Positions 5,772-9,780 of a DNA stretch of 9,780 nt are shown here, piece by piece. Made by a program: the position numbers and the translations under genes. The notes beneath the pieces were generated by a model. It was not told the DNA's origin. It ran no database searches and saw only the letters and a program-made list of their open reading frames with translations. The stretch comes from Bacillota bacterium (GTDB lineage Bacteria; Bacillota; Clostridia; Lachnospirales; Cellulosilyticaceae), in the NCBI GenBank assembly GCA_023412455.1, contig JAEYNQ010000067.1:1-9780 (forward strand), given 5' to 3'. Every line of letters starts with the position of its first letter. Positions within the stretch are counted from its first letter, which is position 1.

Positions 5772-7238
5772 GTGAACAAAACACCACTAAAGTGCTTATT
5801 TGTATCAAGTGAAGTAGCGCCCTATGCTAAAACAGGTGGATTGGCAGATGTTATTGGCGCATTACCTAAAAAATTAAGAGAGCAAGGAATAGATGCTAGA
5901 GTGGCTTTGCCTTATTATCACTCTATCCAAGGTAAGTTTTTTGAACATGATTCTCATTTTTTAACCAGTTATGATGTTTATTTAGGCTGGAGAATACAAG
6001 GAGTGGGTATTTATGAAGATGATAGTACTACCGTTCCTACGTATTTATTAAAAAGTGATACGTATTTTTCAAGGCCAGAGTTCTATGGTTATAAAGATGA
6101 TTATGAGCGTTTTGCCTTTTTCTGTAAAGCCGTTTTAGAACTTATACGCCATATTGATTTTGTACCCGATATTATTCATTGTAATGATTGGCAAACAGGA
6201 CCTTTGTGTTTACTTTTAAAGGATAAGTATCGCCTAGATCCTCTATATGCTAATATTAAAACAGTATATACCATACATAATATGAAATATCAGGGGTTAT
6301 TTGGTAAGGAAGCCTTGGATGTACTAGAGCTCTCAAGTGACTATATGTCAGCAGAGCGATTGGAATATCATGGGGCTGTGAGCTATATGAAAGCAGGCCT
6401 TATTTATTCTGATAAAATAACAACTGTAAGTCCAACTTATGCTGAAGAAATTAAGACCTATCAATATGGTTGTGGATTAGACAGGCTATTAGGGGACAAG
6501 TTGTACTATAAGATTGAAGGGATTTTAAATGGCTTAGATTATGATATATATGACCCTAAAATAGATCCTCATATCTATAGAAACTATACATGGCGCTCTG
6601 TTGGGCGTAAAAAAGAAAACAAACTGAGATTTCAAGAAGAACATGGCCTTCAACAACGAGATTGTATGTTAATTGGAGTTGTCTCACGAATCACTGATCA
6701 AAAAGGTTTTGACTTAATGAAACAAACAGTAGATTGCTTGTGGGTTATGGATAAAATTATGCAACTAGATGTACAGTTTGTCATATTAGGAACAGGAGAA
6801 CAAGAATATGAAGAGATGTTTAGACACTTTGCTTATAAGTATCGTGAACGTTCTGCGGTATTCTTAACCTTTAATGAGCCATTAGCTCAAAAAATATATG
6901 CAGCCAGTGATGTCTTTTTGATGCCTTCCCTTTTTGAACCTTGTGGTTTAGGACAACTTATAGCTATGCGCTATGGAAGTGTGCCTATTGTAAGAAAAAC
7001 AGGTGGACTAAAAGATACAGTTATTCATTATAATCCACAGACTAAGGAAGGAACAGGTTTTGAATTTGAAGATTGCTCAGGTTATTGGATGTATAGAAAG
7101 ATAGAAGAAGCTTATACTTACTATATGAATCAACCAGAGGATTTTAAACGCATTCAACTTAATGGAATGAAGAAAAACTTCTCATGGGATCAAGCTGCCA
7201 AGAAGTATATTGAACTTTATGAAGAACTAAATAAATAA
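5772..7238 (+). CDS. glgA: Glycogen synthase (ADP-glucose type, GT5)
   Basis: GlgA transfers glucose from ADP-glucose to the non-reducing end of alpha-1,4-glucan in the cytosol, building the storage polymer. I place the start at GTG 5772. AGGAGG at 5759-5764 lies 7 nt upstream of it, whereas ATG 5766 is only 1 nt away and ATG 5751 lies upstream of the site. This gives 488 residues, near the usual length. The N-terminal GT5 domain carries the ADP-glucose loop KTGGLADV (20-27) and HCNDWQTG (136-143). The interdomain segment has ILNGLDYDIYDP (251-262). The C-terminal domain carries SRITDQKGFD (305-314), FEPCGLGQ (388-395, with the conserved Glu) and RKTGGLKDTV (408-417). All key residues seem intact. 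No glgC, glgD, glgB or glgP is adjacent, so the rest of the pathway is encoded elsewhere. Confidence 0.95.
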   Translation: MNKTPLKCLFVSSEVAPYAKTGGLADVIGALPKKLREQGIDARVALPYYHSIQGKFFEHDSHFLTSYDVYLGWRIQGVGIYEDDSTTVPTYLLKSDTYFSRPEFYGYKDDYERFAFFCKAVLELIRHIDFVPDIIHCNDWQTGPLCLLLKDKYRLDPLYANIKTVYTIHNMKYQGLFGKEALDVLELSSDYMSAERLEYHGAVSYMKAGLIYSDKITTVSPTYAEEIKTYQYGCGLDRLLGDKLYYKIEGILNGLDYDIYDPKIDPHIYRNYTWRSVGRKKENKLRFQEEHGLQQRDCMLIGVVSRITDQKGFDLMKQTVDCLWVMDKIMQLDVQFVILGTGEQEYEEMFRHFAYKYRERSAVFLTFNEPLAQKIYAASDVFLMPSLFEPCGLGQLIAMRYGSVPIVRKTGGLKDTVIHYNPQTKEGTGFEFEDCSGYWMYRKIEEAYTYYMNQPEDFKRIQLNGMKKNFSWDQAAKKYIELYEELNK

Positions 7239-7245
7239 TAAAGAT

Positions 7246-7292
7246 AGACTACTTTTATAGCTTGTAGAAGGTTATAACAAGTAGTCTCTTTT
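7246..7292 (+). terminator. Rho-independent terminator of glgA
   Basis: AGACTACTT (7246-7254) pairs with AAGTAGTCT (7279-7287). An inner TTATA (7255-7259) / TATAA (7273-7277) extends the stem past a bulged C7278. The tail is CTTTTCGTTTT, which is interrupted, so termination may be partial. Confidence 0.75.
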
Positions 7293-7312
7293 CGTTTTAT
7301 GGAGTTAGGCTA

Positions 7313-7399
7313 ATGATGAAAATAGGAGTTATAGGTTTAAATTTGTCTTTTAAAAGCCATAGAGACTGGTGTATGATAAAAGAGGATAAAAGGGAGTAG
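7313..7399 (+). CDS. Candidate 28-codon leader ORF before the DUF5711-CvpA pair
   Basis: ATG 7313 (or ATG 7316) opens a 28-codon frame beginning MMKIGVIGLN and ending at TAG 7397-7399. GGAG at 7301-7304 lies 8 nt before the first ATG. The stop codon overlaps the ribosome binding site of the next gene (AGGAG 7398-7402), an arrangement that would allow translational coupling. Against it, the best promoter for the downstream gene (7349-7377) lies inside this frame. If that promoter is the only one, the frame is not transcribed whole. No homologue is recognised. It is a candidate only. Confidence 0.25.
   Translation: MMKIGVIGLNLSFKSHRDWCMIKEDKRE
7349..7377 (+). promoter_or_regulatory. Possible promoter of the DUF5711-CvpA operon
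   Basis: TTTAAA (7349-7354), 17 bp, TATGAT (7372-7377). It would start transcription near 7384, leaving a leader of about 28 nt before GTG 7412, which still contains the ribosome binding site AGGAG (7398-7402). Confidence 0.4.
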
Positions 7400-7411
7400 G
7401 AGTGAAATGAT

Positions 7412-8599
7412 GTGGATACACGAGACAAAAAGAAGGCAAGAAAGAAGCCTATTATAGGAGTTATTTTAATTGTAGTCTTGGGTTTGATAGGCTATGGCCT
7501 GTTTAAAAGTGGTTTCTTATATACTGTGGGTGGTGAAAAGGAATTAGTTGTGAACCAGCCAATTATTGAACTGAATATAAGTGATAATAATTATATAGGT
7601 TTTAATAATAAGCAAATTATTAAAATTACCAGAGATGGCATTACAGCTTATGATTTGAAGGGACAGCAAATTTGGTCAGATGCGTTGTCTTTAGAAAATT
7701 ATGTAGTCAAGCAAAGAGAACCTTATATTGCGGTGGGCGAAAAAGATGGTAAAAGTATTACACTATTTAGTGATAAAGGAAGGCAAGGAGAGATTCAAAG
7801 TACGCATCCTATTCGGTACTTCTCAGTTAATAAAAAAGGAGGGGTAGCCACCATAGAAGACGGAGGAGAGTCTTATACGGTCTCAGCTTATGATAGCAAA
7901 GGAAGATTTTTGGCAGGAAGAGTCACCTACTGTAAAGAGAGTGGTTATCCCATCGTGACAGAACTCTCGCCAGAGAATAACTTATTACTTGTGAGCTATG
8001 TAAATATGAATAAACCTGTATTAACTTCGGAACTAGTAGCTATTAGTTTAGATAGTTATGATGAGGAAGTTATTGATAACGTTACTTATGGTTTGGAGCA
8101 AAAGGATAATTTTATTTATGAAATTGAATTTCTAAAAGACAATGAATGGATAAGCATAGGGGATAAGAGTATGACCACCTATGATTTAGAAGGTAACCCC
8201 CTAACCACTATAAGTGATATGAACTGTGTTTTTATACCCTATAGTGTAAGTACAAGCCCCTATGGAAAAGGGTATCTTCCTATTGTTACTACAGATAGCA
8301 AGAATAAAAATACAATTCATCGGTCAGATAAACTTATTTATATGGATAATACAGGGAAAGAAGTATTTAATGTGGAAGTAGATGAACCCATTACATATTA
8401 TTATGCCAATGATAAAGGCGTTATTATAGGAACAAAAGATAGTTATAAAGGTTATAACAAATTAGGTGTGTTGCTTTTTAGCTATCAAGCAACTTCGGAT
8501 ATTAACAAAGTGTTTTACTTGCCGGATACAAAAACAGGCATTGCAGTAGCTAGAAATAAGGTATTTCTTTTAAAACCCAAGAAGGAGGCCAACGAGTGA
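7412..8599 (+). CDS. DUF5711-like membrane-anchored beta-propeller protein
   Basis: The protein has 395 residues. A basic N-terminus (RDKKKARKK) is followed by one membrane helix (about 13-30) with no cleavage site. The rest, about 360 residues, lies outside the membrane. That part is made of repeated beta-rich units of WD40/PQQ-propeller character: ITAYDLKGQQIW (77-88), YTVSAYDSKGRFLAG (155-169), MTTYDLEGNPLTT (254-266), LIYMDNTGKEVFNV (308-321) and YNKLGVLLFSY (348-358). The layout and the following cvpA-like gene are as I remember for DUF5711 proteins of Lachnospiraceae; the biochemical role is unknown. The start is GTG 7412, nine nt after AGGAG (7398-7402). ATGs at 7407 and 7410 are in another frame and stop after 16 codons. 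It overlaps the next gene by four bases (GTGA). Confidence 0.85.
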   Translation: MDTRDKKKARKKPIIGVILIVVLGLIGYGLFKSGFLYTVGGEKELVVNQPIIELNISDNNYIGFNNKQIIKITRDGITAYDLKGQQIWSDALSLENYVVKQREPYIAVGEKDGKSITLFSDKGRQGEIQSTHPIRYFSVNKKGGVATIEDGGESYTVSAYDSKGRFLAGRVTYCKESGYPIVTELSPENNLLLVSYVNMNKPVLTSELVAISLDSYDEEVIDNVTYGLEQKDNFIYEIEFLKDNEWISIGDKSMTTYDLEGNPLTTISDMNCVFIPYSVSTSPYGKGYLPIVTTDSKNKNTIHRSDKLIYMDNTGKEVFNVEVDEPITYYYANDKGVIIGTKDSYKGYNKLGVLLFSYQATSDINKVFYLPDTKTGIAVARNKVFLLKPKKEANE

Positions 8600-9288
8600 T
8601 ATTAGATTTAATTGTATTAGGAATTATTTTAGTATTTGGAGTAATTGGATATTATAAAGGGCTTGTAAAAACAATTATGTCCTTTGGTAGTTCCCTTGTG
8701 GCAGTCGTATTGGCTTTTATTATACAACCTATTATCAGTGGATTTTTAATGATCACTCCCCTTTATGGAGTGATTAATAAGTGGATAGTAACTAGGGTAG
8801 AAAAGATCAATTTTGGGGTAGGTGTGCAGACCCAAGGGGAAGCCATTAAAAAGGGCGTGACATGGCTTCCAGAATTTATGAGTGAACAGGTTATTAGAAA
8901 TAATAATGTGGAGGTCTATAAGCTTTTAGAGGTATCAGGTATTAAGGAGTATGTTAGTACGTCTTTAACACGTATGGTAATAGGCCTATTAGCTATTCTC
9001 ATTGCCTGGATGATTATAAAAGTGTTGCTTATGGTACTGTTAACAAGTACAGATGGGGTTGTAAAAGCTATTCCTGTCATATCTGGTTTAAATAGGCTAT
9101 GTGGTTTTGGAATAGGTTTAGCTAAAGGGTTATTAGGAATAGGGGTAGTAGGTCTTATTTTACCCACTCTACTTACTATTCCCTTCTTTAGTCAGTTAGG
9201 CACCTTACTAGAAAATAGCAATCTCACCCAATGGCTTTATGAAAACAATATCCTTTTACAAGTGTTTAGTGAGCTGCTGAATAAATAA
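8596..9288 (+). CDS. CvpA family integral membrane protein
   Basis: The protein has 230 residues with four predicted membrane helices at about 3-20, 27-50, 124-150 and 168-197. A soluble stretch of about 65 residues lies between the second and third. The first helix begins with the family pattern DLIVLGIILVFGVIGYYKG (residues 4-22). The segment before the last helix, IPVISGLNRLCGFGIGLAKG (159-178), matches the CvpA hallmark. In E. coli CvpA is needed for colicin V secretion and for envelope and bile tolerance; in Firmicutes the role is unknown, so no symbol is given. The start GTG 8596 overlaps the DUF5711 stop as GTGA, and AAGGAGG (8582-8588) lies 7 nt upstream inside the previous gene. The two are therefore co-transcribed and translationally coupled, which suggests they work together at the membrane. 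Confidence 0.88.
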   Translation: MILDLIVLGIILVFGVIGYYKGLVKTIMSFGSSLVAVVLAFIIQPIISGFLMITPLYGVINKWIVTRVEKINFGVGVQTQGEAIKKGVTWLPEFMSEQVIRNNNVEVYKLLEVSGIKEYVSTSLTRMVIGLLAILIAWMIIKVLLMVLLTSTDGVVKAIPVISGLNRLCGFGIGLAKGLLGIGVVGLILPTLLTIPFFSQLGTLLENSNLTQWLYENNILLQVFSELLNK

Positions 9289-9291
9289 ATG

Positions 9292-9330
9292 AAAAAGTCA
9301 CCTAGGTAATTGACATTTAGGTGACTTATT
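9292..9330. terminator. Hairpin after cvpA-like gene, better terminator on the minus strand
   Basis: AAGTCACCTA (9295-9304) and TAGGTGACTT (9318-9327) pair over 10 bp without mismatch around 13 nt. On the plus strand only TTATT follows, a poor T-run. On the minus strand the stem is followed by five T (A9292-9296). It separates the DUF5711-CvpA operon from the rRNA operon. Confidence 0.7.
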
Positions 9331-9384
9331 AGCTGCTTGCTAACCTATGGAACTTTACCAAAGAAAGAGCTAAATTACTTGAGA

Positions 9385-9446
9385 CTTATTGATAAAAAGG
9401 GGGTTAAAAAGAAAAAGAGATTTTATAAAAAAAGTTAAAAAAAGAG
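9385..9446 (+). promoter_or_regulatory. A-rich UP-element-like tract before the rRNA promoter
   Basis: Runs of A (9395-9399, 9413-9417, 9427-9433, 9437-9443) and a short T-run fill the stretch upstream of the -35. This is typical of UP elements bound by the RNA polymerase alpha subunit at rRNA promoters. The preceding 9331-9384 holds nothing I can identify. Confidence 0.5.
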
Positions 9447-9475
9447 TTGACAGAGGTTAAGTAGCATGGTAAGAT
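9447..9475 (+). promoter_or_regulatory. rRNA operon promoter
   Basis: TTGACA (9447-9452) is a perfect -35. After 17 bp comes TAAGAT (9470-9475), with TG at 9467-9468 giving an extended -10. Transcription should begin near 9482; a G lies at 9483, and Firmicute rRNA promoters often start with G. Only one such promoter is evident before the 16S. Confidence 0.85.
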
Positions 9476-9481
9476 TATATT

Positions 9482-9659
9482 CGTCGCCGAGGAAAATACT
9501 TAAAAATAAGTAAGCTAAAGTGACACACAAAATGAACATTGAAAACAAAATAGTAACCATAAAACCAGTCGATTCAAGAACTTGTTTAACAAGTTCAATG
9601 AGTACTATTAGTACTAAGTAATAAGCCAGCAACTTAAGTTGCATGGACAAACTAACATT
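9482..9659 (+). other. rRNA operon leader with boxA-like site and palindromes
   Basis: TGAACATTGAAAAC (9533-9546) resembles the Firmicute boxA antitermination sequence (TTTGAAAAC type). Hairpins follow: ACTTA/TAAGT (9498-9511), GAACTTG/CAAGTTC (9578-9596), AGTACT-ATT-AGTACT (9601-9615) and the perfect 14-bp palindrome GCAACTTAAGTTGC (9629-9642) flanked by CCA and TGG. They precede the mature 16S end and probably shape RNase processing together with the trailer beyond the window. Confidence 0.6.

Positions 9660-9780
<121 letters not shown>

Noticed and set aside
4925..5808. Several minus-strand frames under the LysM gene and the glgA upstream region
   Set aside because: The Phe/Ser-rich translations are what reversing the Glu/Lys-rich linker produces. 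None has upstream signals.
7407..7457. 16-codon frame from ATG 7407/7410 overlapping the DUF5711 start
   Set aside because: It stops within the membrane-anchor coding region. The long frame from GTG 7412 explains the ribosome binding site.

Overview
The window looks like a chromosomal segment of a low-GC, endospore-forming Firmicute, most likely of the Lachnospiraceae/Cellulosilyticum type within Clostridia. This rests on the A+T-rich base use, AGGAGG-type ribosome binding sites, the 16S rRNA 5' end at the right edge, a YyaC-type sporulation gene, a NiaR repressor and the DUF5711-CvpA gene pair. The lineage is an inference from 121 bases of 16S plus gene content. There is no sign of phage, transposon or CRISPR; the region reads as core chromosome.

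Layout from left to right. (1) A terminator at 83-110 closes whatever lies upstream. A monocistronic gene (196-924) then encodes an unrecognised three-helix membrane protein with ExbB/TolQ-like topology. A long-range base-paired element (923-1018) starts at its stop codon. (2) pgi (1231-2577) encodes glucose-6-phosphate isomerase, with its own promoter and a strong terminator. (3) niaR (2794-3315) encodes the nicotinate-responsive repressor of NAD synthesis. It converges on yyaC (3333-3920, minus strand), and one bidirectional terminator hairpin serves both. (4) A 303-bp divergent intergenic region separates yyaC from a gene (4224-5633) whose product carries a degenerate JAMM/MPN-like domain, one membrane helix, a Glu-rich repeat linker and a C-terminal LysM domain. 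This is the most unusual protein in the window. (5) glgA (true start GTG 5772, to 7238) encodes glycogen synthase. (6) A translationally coupled pair follows: a DUF5711-like membrane-anchored beta-propeller protein (7412-8599) and a CvpA-family membrane protein (8596-9288). (7) A strong rRNA promoter (TTGACA-17-TAAGAT) with an A-rich upstream tract, a leader rich in palindromes, and the first ~121 nt of 16S rRNA (9660-9780, continuing beyond the window) close the segment.

Most genes are separate transcription units with their own promoter and terminator signals. Pgi and GlgA both bear on hexose phosphate and glycogen metabolism but are not in one operon, and no glgC or glgD is present. YyaC points to sporulation, and its upstream sequence holds a perfect match to the forespore-sigma -10 pattern as I recall it. 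The MPN-LysM, DUF5711 and CvpA proteins are all envelope-associated.

Two computed starts were moved because the Shine-Dalgarno position requires it: the MPN-LysM gene (ATG 4224 rather than GTG 4215) and glgA (GTG 5772 rather than ATG 5751). All homology statements come from motif recognition by eye; no database search was possible.
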